DNA from: Pelodera strongyloides
Lineage: Eukaryota; Nematoda; Chromadorea; Rhabditida; Rhabditidae
Direction: 5' to 3'
Assembly (NCBI GenBank): GCA_036852015.1
Contig: JAANDG010000180.1
Coordinates: forward strand, 1 to 64,000
Length of the DNA: 64,000 nucleotides
Part shown: in pieces, positions 48,630 through 60,306 of the stretch
How the letters are laid out: every line of letters starts with the position of its first letter
Position numbering within the stretch: the first letter of the stretch is position 1
Program-made: the position numbers and the translations under genes
The notes under the pieces: generated by a model
Database searches by the model: none
What the model was told of the DNA's origin: nothing
What the model saw: the letters and a program-made list of their open reading frames with translations, nothing else

Positions 48630-50943
48630 ATGCTTTTACAATTTGCATTTGTCGTCTTGATATCAAAAGTAGTGGCTGATTTGGTTCCCGCACAATGTTA
48701 TGACCAATTCCCCGTTGAAGAAACAATCGATATTTTCGAATCGATAATAAGTGAATACGGACAAGTGATACAAGACGAACAGGAAACCTGGAAGTTGATA
48801 GCAATCAACCGAAATCAGAAAATTATGGTTTGTTTATTTATTTTTGTTTGGGTAATACTTCAAGAGGAATTTGGAGATTTTTTGAAAATATATAACATAG
48901 AATCTATGGCATTAAATCACTATTATTGGATGGGGGTTTCCTGGGGGTGGTATGCTCCGAAACTCTCTTATATCTATTTAGTGTCCCATGTTGTGGTATA
49001 CAAAATCAATTTAGGGTGCCCCGGTATAAAAATTATTAACTATAACAATATATGCATATTTAGGTAAACGGCCGCCAATACTTTCTCAACAGAGATTTTC
49101 ATGACTATGGCACATTCCGCTTCCGCACTTCTCAGTTTTCCGACCTACCCGTTTACGTGGTGCCTGAAGGACTTAAACCATATCCCTTTGATGTGAAGTA
49201 CGAATTGAAATCGGTAAGTAGCCGATTCTGATTTCTTAGAAGAAATGTGAACTGATAATTTCTGTGTCGTTGAAATTCCACGTCACAACGAAAATTATGG
49301 AAAGCCCAATGCCTTTCCCAAGCAAATGGGCGATGACAGAGTAGATGCGGCACAATCGCGACCCTACGCCTACGACAACCTTTTATTAGTGAACAAATTG
49401 TGAGAGTCAGTGCAACCGGGACTCAATCCCACAGGTTCCTGCTTGGGATTAATTTTAGTTTAGATAACATTTCAGATCTCATTCCAATGTGGTGAAGGGG
49501 AAGTGGTCTGCGGTCTTTCCTGCTGTAGAAGTCAGGTGCAAGACGTACAAGAAGTAGGTATTGACAACACTTTTATGGGATCTTTTTCCTTGTCAGCTGA
49601 TCTGATAATTATCTGATAACAAAATATATATGGAAGCCAGCCTACGTAATGAAGTTATTAGCTATTTATAAAGTCGAGGTAGCTTAGCTTTTGAGCTTGA
49701 TCCTGACTCGAGGATCAAAGGAAATTTACTGCAATTTTCGCACTTTGACCGTATAGGTCATACTATCAATAGAAATTATAAAAAAGGTGCAATTCGAGGT
49801 GAACCTGTCCCTTTAACTGTCATATCTGGGTCCTGGCTTAATTATACGAAACTCTGTTTATTTAATCATTTTCGTCATATTTAGGAACTGCTAACAAGCA
49901 TGCGGAGGCGTATGCGGCGAGATTTGAATGCACTACCTCTGGATGGAGATAGCACTATTTATAGTGAGGATTGGGCGGTTACTGTGGAAAATCGAAACTA
50001 TAGCTTCTACTCGGAAAACATTCTATCGAAGAGCTCAGACGATATTCTTTGTAGTTACGCAGTCAGCGTATTGGATCCATTGTTTACACAAAGAAATGGG
50101 CTCGAGCTGCCGGTGAGTTGGCAACCTGCCAAACCATGATATCATATCTTGTAGTTCGTAGTTTGAAGAGCTTATCTTGCTCACCTGCTCTTCCAATGAG
50201 GTATACTCAATAAGTAGTAGATAACAGCCCCAGTAAAATATAGAGGAGGTGAGGGAAAAAGGGAAGCGCATAATAGAATTTGGATTTTGAGACAACTCGC
50301 TTCAATTTTTCTAAGTCCTTGCTAAGAAGATGAACATGGCTAGGACTAGATAAACATCGTGAATAATCAGACTATTGCTCTCATTTGAGCACCAGTTAGT
50401 CACTGGTTTATAGATAAAAGTTTCAGTCTCCCTTCATCTATTATCATTGCTCGGCCAATGAAATTTGTTGTGGACTCAGTTGCGAGAAGAACACCTTTGA
50501 ACCTCGAACAGCTCAGTCAACAGAACTAACTTCAATGGCATTATTAAGCGCAATAGGGTGAGTCCCTAGGTACATAACAATGTTTACGTGCAGTAGAAAG
50601 ATAGGCAGCTTGCCAAGTTTGCGACGACAAACAAAAACAGTTTAGGGCTTACTGTTTAAGACATCCAAAAAAACATCTCTGACATATGGGACATCCAGAA
50701 ACATCTGAAAATATCCCGGACATCTATAAACATCTGGGACATCCCATACACCCTGACAGATGCCAGGAATATATTTTTATTATTTGGTTTCATTACATAC
50801 AAAGTATTTCAGTTCTTACTTTCCTCCATCATCGTTTCACCTCCGTGTATTTCTGGCTGTACTGATTATAATTGCGTTATGTTTATACGCGTGTCTACTT
50901 GTTAAACACATTAAAAGGTAAGCCATTTGTGAGAATATCGGGC

Positions 50944-50974
<31 letters not shown>

Positions 50975-51301
50975 AGATGCCAAAGACGACAAAGATGACA
51001 AGATGTTGTTAGTCTATTAAAAAGAACTAAGAATTCGTTAGGATCCATTTGCAATAGCAATGCTCATACAATTTCGGGAAACTAGAGAAGAGTATTATTC
51101 ACAAATACATATAATATTCAATTCAGGTTGAAGCACAGGAACGAGCATCCGGCATCGAGGAGTGATTTCCTTACTTCGATCGATAAACAGACTTCGTGCA
51201 AAAGTCTTCTCCTAGTGGAAATAGACGAGACGTCGACGGCTACGACAACAGCGACGAGCACCCCGACATCCACCATTAATGGAAAAGAGCAGTGGTTGTA
51301 G
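48630..51301 (+). CDS. Membrane protein with two CX-like modules
   Basis: Exons 48630-48827, 49064-49213, 49476-49553, 49885-50112, 50427-50557, 50813-50917, 51127-51301 (TAG): 1065 nt, 354 residues, all phases agree. The start follows a TTTCAG acceptor by 3 bases. Signal peptide MLLQFAFVVLISKVVA, then two repeats each ending in a Cys cluster: FQC(121)...VVC(128)GLSCC(132-133) and YHC(226)...ICC(232-233)GLSC(237). These resemble the nematode CX module, of unknown function. A basic MRRRMRR stretch (148-154) between the modules could be a proprotein cleavage site. One membrane segment (about 271-293, FLAVLIIIALCLYACLLV) and a short Thr/Ser-rich cytoplasmic tail. Probably a type I plasma membrane protein. 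Confidence 0.8.
49666..49816. mobile_element. Solo end of the composite-type element (in intron)
   Basis: Matches one TIR of the 13.3-18.5 kb element (TTTTGAGCTTGATCCTGACT..., GACCGTATAGGTCATACTAT) and ends GTGAACCTGTCCCTTTAA. It lies in intron 3 of the CX gene, ending 68 bases before exon 49885. Confidence 0.85.
50942..50977. repeat. AT dinucleotide microsatellite
   Basis: AT repeats with one phase break, in intron 6 of the CX gene. Confidence 0.9.
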
Positions 51302-53532
51302 GGGTACATGGGGTGGTACCCCCGTGTGCAATTTTACCTTGCGCGCACGTCATGGTACCACAACCACAGACCGCAGCCACCAGAGGCTGCAGTCACAACG
51401 GAAAGTCGTCGCCAGGGAAAGGCGATATACACAACGGAAACTAAATTATTCTTTTTGAATAAGCAACATATGGTTCCCACACGCAACATATGGTTTTGAG
51501 TACAGGGATGGTTCCCACACGCAAAACGAATAGGGCAAGATCAACCCCATGCCGGTTACGACAGTTACGGTCGCAAGGGAAAGGCGATATACACAACGGA
51601 AACTAAATTATTCTTTTTGAATAAGCAACATATGGCTGCCATAGAAGGAAGCACTCGAATGGAAGTAACTAGAAGTAACTAAAAATTAGTGGAGATAGAA
51701 AATTTGGATTGAGAAAGTCCATGCAATATTTCTTTGTACATAACGGAAAATCGTATCTTTGTAAATAGAGATATAACCATTATTGTTAAGCACTTTAACA
51801 TTCTAAATGAATTTTTTTTTTTTTTTTTGAAAAACACGGACAGTTAATTTTCAACGATTGCAGTGAATTATTGATCTCAATGTACAAACGATAAATATTT
51901 TTAAATTTATTTGCATGTCCGGTGGTTTGAACAGATCCAGATGAAAACCAATTCGAAAAGCAAGTGGAAAAATTGTAGTTGTGAATGTTTGGTTCAAAAT
52001 GAAAGTGAAAATAAATGTTTTCTGGAAACTATACAATGGTTTTCAGATTTATAAACTAAACACAGCAAAGGCGCAAACGTAATTGAAATCTGAAACTGAA
52101 AACGGTACTTTGTTAAAGCCATTCGAATGCCAAAATTATCAGCATAAATCAAAATATGCTTATGTAAATTTATGACGATTCCGCCTTTGTTTTAAATATA
52201 TCAGTTGATACAAGCCATGGTTCAACAGTGGTGGTCGCGCTGATGTTTATTTCTTTTCGCTGATGTTTATTTCCGAAAAAGTTCCGCAAACTTTCCTACT
52301 TCGGAAAGTCTTCGGACGGACCGTTACAGCACCTCTCATCAGGAGTTCGTATATTTGCTTTCTAAAAACAACTAGAATGTTGTAAGCGCGAAGGGGAAAT
52401 GGGAAAAGGGCGAAAAGATATGGGTAGGAATGTAAGAGTCTTCCTGCTGTCTGTTTGACTTTCTATTCTGTGTGGTGCTTCTGGGGAGGCGGGTTCACAA
52501 GCATCTTCCCCAGGAATCATTAACAGGGGGTAGGTGGTCGAGCGGTAGAACTTTGCGCCGCGGAATATTTTCATAACTAATACGAATAGGCTGGAAGGAG
52601 AGGAAGGGGGAAGGGGGGGGGCCGATTGTACAGCAAGGGCGGGTTGAGGGGGAGCTAACCGTGAACATCAAAATTAGACGTGTTGTTACGATGACAGCAC
52701 TTGAAGGGATTTTTTTTGTGGTAACAGAAGATTGGAGGCGTGGTGACAACACGACGTATAATGAATTTTCCAAAAGAATGGTTCCGAGTTTTAGTTTGCG
52801 TTTAGCCAGACCATCGGCCGACCGCACGAGGGGAAGGGTATGTTCCCACTTCACGCACAAAAGAAAAATATATGCAAGACTGTTTGCCAACGACAATAAA
52901 ACATCCGAATAAAGTGCTCTGAAAGCAAGGAAACGAAAAGGTAGGGTTGTTAAATGAACGACGGGTAAACAACGAGAGGGCAGAGAACATGTAAGGCCAA
53001 AACCGCGAGGCACGCGGTAGATTGGGGTCAGGGGAAATGTTGAGGTGAGTTTAGTGAGATCCGGGCACCAATGAAGGTCCTGCTGGTCACGGAAGGCAAC
53101 TCAACTACGATCGAGCGCGGTCGGGGATTTCGACTTGAAATGCTTGAGTCTGTAGATCGTGGTTGAGCGTGCGGGACATTCCGGGCTGCGTGGTCAGGGG
53201 AGATTCCAATTCTGTGACTCGGTTTAGAGAGTCGGAGTTGGGGGTGATTGTTACGAAGCTAGACCGTTAACCGTGGATCGGAATCGATTAAAAGAGTTAA
53301 ACCATACTCTCATCTGATCTAACCAACCGTAACAGTGAAGCATGCGGATCGAGCAACCGGGGTTTTATGGGGGCACCCGCAAAGCGCGCGTCGACAAACA
53401 TTCGAAACATGCACGGGGATCGTGACCACATGGCTCTGCTTAGTTGTAGAAGATGTAAAAAAAGGGAAAAGGAGGTAGGCTGTAGGACTGGATGAACCGG
53501 TGTTCCCTGGGAGTTGAAGTTAGGAGACAGTA
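51302..53532. other. No confident gene; direct repeat and GC-rich tract
   Basis: Holds the direct repeat 51411-51645 and, at 52400-53300, a GC-richer stretch with a 172-codon minus-strand frame (53013-52495) rich in Leu, Ser and Arg. It adjoins the LINE remnant and could be more of the same decayed element, but no domain is visible. Confidence 0.4.
51411..51645 (+). repeat. Direct repeat of about 70 bp, two copies
   Basis: The block GGGAAAGGCGATATACACAA...AGCAACATATGG at about 51415-51475 recurs nearly exactly at about 51577-51633, followed by similar GGTTCCCACACGC sequence. Just downstream of the CX gene stop. Confidence 0.85.
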
Positions 53533-54050
53533 TCATAACGATTGTGATGGAGGTGCAATTTTAGTGAAACGATTTTGCACGCGTTCAAAGGATTTCGTTT
53601 TTAAATAAGGACCAACAGTAGAAGCATATCCCAAGATGGGACGGACATAAGAAGATAATTTTAAGATAAACAGAGAGTTTGGCTGAACAATGGATGTTAG
53701 GATACGATTTGCAGTTACCGTGCAGACCGTACTATTTTCCAATATGCTAACTGAAACTTAAGTCCGATGAGACATAATACCGAGATCGCGATAGTATTGT
53801 TTTGGGATGACAGAGCCATTGATTTCCAGAGGGAATTCCCACTGATCACCAAGTGCAAGGTGCTGGCATTTTGGCTCGGAAATCTTCATTTTCCAAGTGT
53901 TTGACCAATTCAGTAAATTTTCCAGCTCCTGACACATTTGATGATATGCAACAAGAGGGTCAGCCTTTTCCATCACACGTGAGAGCTTTACATCATCAGC
54001 GTACATCACGATGGAGCTTCCCCCCAACTCTTGTATTAAATATGGAAATA
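53533..54050 (-). pseudogene. Decayed non-LTR retrotransposon reverse transcriptase
   Basis: Minus-strand frames 54027-53758 and 53742-53533 carry the RT palm motif YADDVKLS preceded by a hydrophobic stretch, then LLNWSNTWKMKISEPKCQHL, and further on VRPILGYASTVGPYLK and FERVQNRFTK. These are standard in jockey/CR1-like LINE reverse transcriptases. A stop and frame change separate the two parts, and the fingers are missing, so it is a 5'-truncated dead copy. It ends about 300 bases before the GCAT start, in opposite orientation. Confidence 0.85.
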
Positions 54051-54349
54051 GTCAAATGTTTATTCTTGAATTACAAATACAAGAATTTCACCCTCCTTAC
54101 CTGGTCTATCAACATAATAAAGCAATGAAACTGTCACTTGTTATGTTGTTATCTCACGCTTTCAGTGTCTATAGGAGATGTTTTCTTGGTTAGTTAATTA
54201 TTGAATACACAATAGTTTTGTTCTAATTTGTGAAGTTGTTTGCTTATGTTCTTATGTATATGTTATAAACATGGTGTTCTTCCGTTCTTCGGCCATAACT
54301 ATTTGCACCATTTTTTTGTATTTTTTATTTTTCAAATATCTCTTTTTTC

Positions 54350-54356
54350 AGTAATG
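54350..54356 (+). promoter_or_regulatory. Probable trans-splice acceptor before GCAT
   Basis: TCTTTTTTCAG ends at 54351 and the ATG is at 54354, leaving a 2-base leader if cut here. No upstream exon is seen in the preceding 300 bases, which end in the LINE remnant. Confidence 0.6.
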
Positions 54357-57300
54357 TCGGCCAGGAAAGTGTTCTCAAAGTCGTCGCAACAAGTACAAAA
54401 ACACCTATTGAATGAACTTCAGGGAATTAGAGTGAGTATTTACAGCTTGTGTCAACGTGTGCTGTAGAGAAGCCATATCCACCGCTCGTTTCCCCAAGGG
54501 GAATTCCCCGTCTTTTTCTCTGGTGTCTCGTATTAGAATGCTATTTTCTGTCCTCAGGGAACATTTTTCCGAGGGCATCATAGTGGTGAATATGGTCTCC
54601 GATCGTGACTTGTGACCCAGTTTATATGTACCGTGTGATCTAAGCTAGATTTGGTCCCACACCCTTGCTGATATCGTAATTTGTATATACAGGTTGTGTA
54701 TAAAACGATGAGCGAATAAAGGAACAGCCTGAGCTTGATGATGAAAAAACTAACCATGCTTTACGTCAGAGAATATGTTTTCACAAATGAAATTAAGTGT
54801 TGGTTTTAACAAAAATAAACGTCGATAAACCTAAATAACTGTTTCAGGATGCCGGTACTTACAAGAACGAGCGTGTCATCGTCGGAAGGCAGGGAGTGGA
54901 GGTGAAGCTCCAGGGCGAGCAGGGCACATTTCTCAACTTCTGCGCCAATAACTACTTGGGACTCAGCAGTCATCCCGAGGTAGTATTTTTTGTATTTAAT
55001 AAATAATAAGAAATGCCTTTCAATTCAAGAGTCTACTCTTTTTCGGTTTATTGATGAACTGTTTTCACTTACTTTTGCACTATGAGTTAATGCGTATCAG
55101 CCATTCGTCTATCAGAAACACCTTATTTGCATTATTATGTTTAAACGCCACAAAAGTAGTGGATAACTTTATCCCTTTACTTCTCCATGTGGAATATGGA
55201 TTCTTTCCGTTTATTGAGTGTTTCAGTATTATTTCTGAATAAGAGTTCTTATTATATTATACTTTATACTCTTTACTCTTTTATTATATTACCAGCCGGC
55301 TACGCTGCCTGAAGACGTCTTTCCATATTTATGAAACTTCTGAAACGTAGATGAAACTCTTGTGAAAAAGTCAACCACGAAGTTGTTATTTTGTATGTGT
55401 ATAAAATTTCATTTCCGTAACGCACATCGGTATGCAAATTACGATACAGTTACCCTTTTATATAATAAGATATAAGTACTACTTACAATTAGGTAATCGC
55501 CGCTGGCCAAGAAGCAATGAAAACTCATGGAAATGGACTTTCTTCAGTGCGCTTTATCTGTGGAACACAGGATATCCATAAACAGGTAGTTTTATACTAT
55601 TTAGCTGATAAAGAAAACTTGTTATCGATTCGAAAATATCGATTGTTGTCTTGATTAGGATGATGTGGCTTACGTCAACACTTTGTGTTGTTTCTTCAAC
55701 GATCATGTAAAAATAGAAGGAGAAGGATACATTATGAATGTGTTAATTGTAACCTTTAGTTGTTCATAATAAATAGTATATATTAATGAGAATTTAGCTG
55801 GAAGAAAAGATTGCCAAATTCCATAACATGGAAGACTCCATCTTATACGCGGCATGCTTTGATGCTAACGCTGGAGTATTCGAAGTTCTGACTGGTAGGA
55901 TTGTGTTTACATCCGTTTTCTTAATTCAATCACATATAACCCTGCCAGTTATATATCTAGGAAATTTTTTTATTGTTTTTACTGAAACATTTGACTAGGT
56001 TTACCAAGTTAAGGGAATAAAACTATTTCATCTGGGTCTGTCCACTCCATTTACTTTGCAATTTAAAAATATTAACCATGCATGTTCATTTCAGGCCCCG
56101 AGGATGCCATTATCTCCGATACTCTCAATCATGCCTCTATCATTGATGGAATTCGTCTGAGCAAGGCGAAAAGACTCAGATACAACCACCTCGACGTGAA
56201 GGACTTGGAAGTCAAATTGCAAGAAGCCCAGGGTAAATTTTAAATATACTATCTATAAAGTAATCGGTCAGAATATAAGAATATTTACCAGGTACACGCG
56301 AGGCTTCACGAAGTGCCGATATGTGTACCCGTGCACGACGTGTGCGGAGCATGTGCAGTGTGTGCGCACCATAGTATAGAAAATTTACGGCATATTGATT
56401 TCCCGTGAGCCTGACACTTAGGTGTCTAGCGCTTATAAATCGAAATTTATTTTGATAATTATTAAGTAAATCATAAATGTTTGTAGGTTGCCGGCATCGT
56501 GTCATCGTCACAGATGGAGTATTTTCAATGGATGGAGATGTGGCGCCATTGAAGGTCAGAAATATTTAATTAACATATATTTGTATTTGTGCCATACAAT
56601 GGCTGATTTTGCTTTTTGACGAGTTATTCGTCAAAAACATCAGTTCTTAGGTGCTATTGTGCGGTAATGTACTTCTAATTCAGGAAATCACCGATCTCGC
56701 TAAAAAGTACAATTCGTTGGTTTTCGTTGATGAATGCCACGCAACTGGATTCTTTGGAAAGACTGGCCGCGGAACGGAGGAAGCCCTTGGTTAGTACAAG
56801 TTTATTTTTTAATAGTTAGGAGTTCAGTAGTATGATCTAAAACATAAATTAGTTACTACGCTCTTAGAACCGTATTAGGAGACCAATATTCTGATCCACA
56901 CCTCGACAACAAGACCTGCGGTGTTGAGCTTGGCCGTATGCACGAACGTGCGAGGAAGCTCCCAGCCTCCCAGTGGGAGGTGAGAGAAAGAGAGGGATCA
57001 TATGAATCAGAGACACACATAGACAAATTCTTCTACCCTGGGAGGTTTCCTCTGTTCGCCACTGGTGAGAGTTGTACGCACTAGCCAAAAACAAAAACCA
57101 TCCACGTTTAATTCTTCTAGGTGTTTCTGGTTCTGTCGACATCATCAACTCGACTCTTGGCAAGGCTTTGGGCGGCGCCATGGGTGGATACACAACGGGT
57201 CCGAAGCCACTGATTGACCTTCTGAGGCAGAGGGCCAGGCCCTATCTCTTCTCCAACTCACTAGCCCCCAGCATTGTTGGAGCCTCGCTTAAGGTTTGTC

Positions 57301-58917
57301 TTTGTGTTGATAGAAGAAATTCCCTTATGAAAGCCACAAACAAATCCTTAGACTACTAAGCCTATTGTTCTACTAGCGGAAGTGTAATTTACTGTATGTA
57401 TTGACAAATTGGTCATCTGCAACTGAAACTGAATGCAGTCAAATTTGACTGATTCGAATTAGTAAGACAACTACGTCCGTAATGAGATTTTGCTCACAGA
57501 TATCGATAATGATTACAAATCAGAAAACGGGGGCAATTAGTAAATTCTTGGAAGAACACGTTAATTTTTTTTATCTATTCTTCTCTATTTGAGGTATTCG
57601 ATCTGCTTATGAATGACTCGTCATTCGCCACATCTCTGCAGTCAAATGTGTCCCGATTCCGATCGGGAATGAAACAGTTGGGATTCAATGTACTGGGAAA
57701 TGATGCCCATCCAATTGCTCCCGTGCTTCTGGGAGATGCCCGGTGAGTGACACTTCAGATTTCAGATGCTGTAGTCGTCCTTAGTTATATTACTGTTCCT
57801 TGTTAGCTGCAGCAGTTTGAGAAAGACGGGTAAGGGTAATAGGACGATAGCGAGACAGAGAAAGAGGGCGAGAGTTACAGTACACGAATATCATCATTGG
57901 GTTCATCCGCTCGAAAGTAGAGTTTGGGCTCCATGATGGCGTCCAACGGTTTGATTACTTTAAGTAATTTTTTATCATAATAATAATAATATGTATTACG
58001 CACACAAAAATGTACACGCCCAGTTTGTCGACAAAAACACAAAGACATACAAATTACAAAGTGAACAAAAAAATGCAACAATATACAGGAGATCATGTAT
58101 TAAACGCTACGAACGGGAAAATATTGTGGGATTGATCGAACCTCGTTAATGGTTAATGATTGAGAGCAATCCCACAAATGTATTCTTGTTTTAATGTTTA
58201 CTCTTTGAGAGTAGCATCAACGATGGCGGATGAAATGTTGAAGGAAGGAATCTACGTGGTTGGATTCTCATTTCCAGTCGTACCGAAGGGACAAGCCAGG
58301 ATTAGAGTGCAGGTGAGCAGAATGTCGGACATCAAGGGGGGCTATCGGGAGAAATATAGACAGAGAGATAAAAGGGAGAGAGCGAGAGAGAGAGGGAGAG
58401 AGAGATAGAGCTAGAGGGAGGGAAGATATAGCGAAGTGTGAGTAAGATAGCGGCTGGTGGTGTAGTTCTGGCGGACAAAGAACTCACACCATTTCATGCG
58501 CACCTTTACAACACTGTTTGCACCCTTCACGTGTAACATAAGCCCGACCCAGAATTGAGACAGATAGAGTAAGACGCTTTGGAAATAAAAATAACCGCAG
58601 GTTTTTTGAAACGCATCTCAAATACGTTCATTCTATGCATTTATGCAACGTGGAGTCTAATTGGGGTCTAGTTATTCTAATTTTTGCTGCATAAAAGCAG
58701 GCAAGCAGGTGCAGGCAATGCGTTTCAAAAAACCGGCGGTATTTCGCTTTCGCATTAATTGGAACTGGCAGTATAGTAGTTACTCTACTAATATAAAGTT
58801 GTTAAACTGAAATTCTTCTGATTTAATTTTCAGCTGTCTGCTGCTCACCAACCTCACCACGTGGACAAGGCCATCGAAGCGTTCGGCCGAATTGGAAAGA
58901 AACTAAATGTTATTTAA
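54354..58917 (+). CDS. GCAT: 2-amino-3-ketobutyrate CoA ligase (glycine C-acetyltransferase)
   Basis: Eleven exons: 54354-54431, 54848-54979, 55493-55585, 55798-55894, 56095-56232, 56487-56554, 56684-56789, 57121-57293, 57594-57742, 58210-58312, 58834-58917; 1221 nt, 406 residues, all phases agree. The enzyme cleaves 2-amino-3-ketobutyrate with CoA to glycine and acetyl-CoA, after threonine dehydrogenase, in mitochondria in animals. A fold-type I PLP protein of the alpha-oxoamine synthase family: [14 protein letters not shown] (exon 2), VDECHATG (Asp218, His221), and [14 protein letters not shown] with the PLP lysine at 252; C-terminal [17 protein letters not shown] is typical of GCAT. Length is normal. 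The basic, Ser-rich N-terminus ([11 protein letters not shown]) could be a mitochondrial signal. The ATG follows a TTTTTTCAG acceptor by 2 bases (trans-splicing). AATAAA at 59013. Two acceptors are TTTGAG rather than TTTCAG. Confidence 0.97.
54469..54600. mobile_element. MITE family C, copy 4 (GCAT intron 1)
   Basis: GAAGCCATATCCACCGCTCG at the left and AGTGGTGAATATGGTCTCC at the right; reversed relative to copies 1-3. It begins 38 bases after exon 1. Confidence 0.8.
55292..55470 (-). mobile_element. Non-autonomous Helitron-like element, copy 2 (GCAT intron 2)
   Basis: On the minus strand it starts TCTTATTATATAAAAGGG (base A before it) and ends GCGTAGCCGGCTGG (base T after it), the A|T insertion expected of Helitrons. 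It ends 22 bases before the exon 3 start at 55493. Confidence 0.8.
56880..57070. repeat. Dispersed repeat in GCAT intron 7
   Basis: Contains CGTATGCACGAACG and CTCCCAGTGGGAGG, shared in kind with the GC-rich blocks at 62130-62260 and 62755-62885. Confidence 0.5.
58370..58430. repeat. GA-rich microsatellite
   Basis: Degenerate GAGA tract in GCAT intron 10. Confidence 0.85.
58581..58750. mobile_element. MITE family B, copy 5 (GCAT intron 10)
   Basis: AACCGCAGGTTTTTTGAAACGCA pairs with TGCGTTTCAAAAAACCGGCGG, followed by TATTTCGCTTT. The outer left end is eroded. Confidence 0.8.
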
Positions 58918-59536
58918 ATTATTAATTTCCACTTTTTTTATCATCATAAATTTCTAGTGTCCTATAGTTTATGCTGGTATATAGAATTTTAGGTATTGAT
59001 TCTAATTTTTTCAATAAATCAGCTAGATCGCTAGAATAACTAGGGTAGGGTCTCGGGGTAGCATGTTTTCGAATATTTTCTTTTATTTATTTACAATTAA
59101 ATAAATATTCTTCTTCGAGAAAATATCCACAATGATTATATTGTCAAGTTTCTAATTGTTTTTTTGGTGTGCGCGTCAGGTTCTTGAAATGTAAATGATG
59201 TGCTAGGAATTTTCACATAACATAGTATACATGCGATATGAGTATACTTACATTTGTGAACATCGTATGACAGTGGTGTATCGGTATATTGCTTTTTCTA
59301 AAATTTCTTTTACGCTTCAAGAGCGTGCACCTTTATTCAAGGGTGTACAAGGTTTGCTTATGACATGGTCCGCAGAGGTCCTGTGCACAGGCGACGAGTT
59401 CCAATGACAAATTGCCCGATGATTAATTAATGATGGACAATTAATACAATTAAAAATATTGGCAATATCCTGCTCGCGATTAGGCATTACATTACTCTGC
59501 ATAATGGATTTAGTCATTTCGTTTCGCATTTAATTG

Positions 59537-59735
59537 GAACTGTAGTATTATACTCTACTAATATTGATGACTGCCTCTACAATTATATGAATCTTGAAGA
59601 ACCATTATATCATTAGTATTTCTAATATAGTTGCGTGAAAGTCGGATTTCTCACGGTCGAGATATACAGGTTTTTTTAAACGTTGCACTCGTTGTCTGTT
59701 GCTTTCCTGCGTCACATCGCTTAAAACCAGAATTG
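59537..59735 (+). repeat. Dispersed repeat F, copy 1
   Basis: The block with CATTATATCATTAGTATTTC, GTTGCGTGAAAGTCGG and CTGCGTCACATCGCTTAAAA recurs in the same order and orientation at 63748-63955. Confidence 0.9.
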
Positions 59736-59911
59736 CTCCAAAGAGCGACCAAGAAATTTGCTTCTCTCACGTACGTAAAAAAAATAATAATAATAAAAAA
59801 AAAAAAAAAAAAAAATGACAAAAAAAACAATTTTTAGCACGGTTTTATTTTATGCACGCTGTTGCTTAGTAATAAAAGAATCAGAAAAATCTGCTCACCA
59901 AAAACGCAGCA

Positions 59912-60306
59912 TCTTATTATATAAAGTTGGGAGCTTTGTTTGTTTGTTTGTTTAATTGATTGATGTGTGTTTGGATGATGTGCGTTACGCTCAGGAAGTA
60001 AGATTGGTTCAGTAGTTCACGTTCCCATGCACTGAGCCATCTCACATCCTGAGCGCCCCTCTCACAAAAGTCCAAAAAACGCTGCATATACGGAATGTGT
60101 GTGGTATATCGTTCGGGCGCGTCGGCGGCGCTCAAAGTACTTCGATTAAAATACAAAGAACATGCAAATCTAGAGCAACAAAAGAAGCAGTGAAGCGAGG
60201 ATTTTAGCTTATGCTAATTTTTTTGAATCACTTTTGAATCCACGTTTCACGTATGTATGAAATAAAAATGTACTAGAAGGTCGCCTCAGGCGGCGCAGCC
60301 GTCTGG
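59912..60306 (+). mobile_element. Non-autonomous Helitron-like element, copy 3
   Basis: Starts TCTTATTATATAAAG after A; ends with the CGCC-TCA-GGCG hairpin then CAGCCGTCTGG before T. The 3' end matches copy 1; the interior differs. Confidence 0.75.

Noticed and set aside
52495..53013. 172-codon minus-strand open frame
   Set aside because: No domain, poor composition for a coding exon and no clear splice context; it lies beside a decayed LINE, so it is not called a gene.
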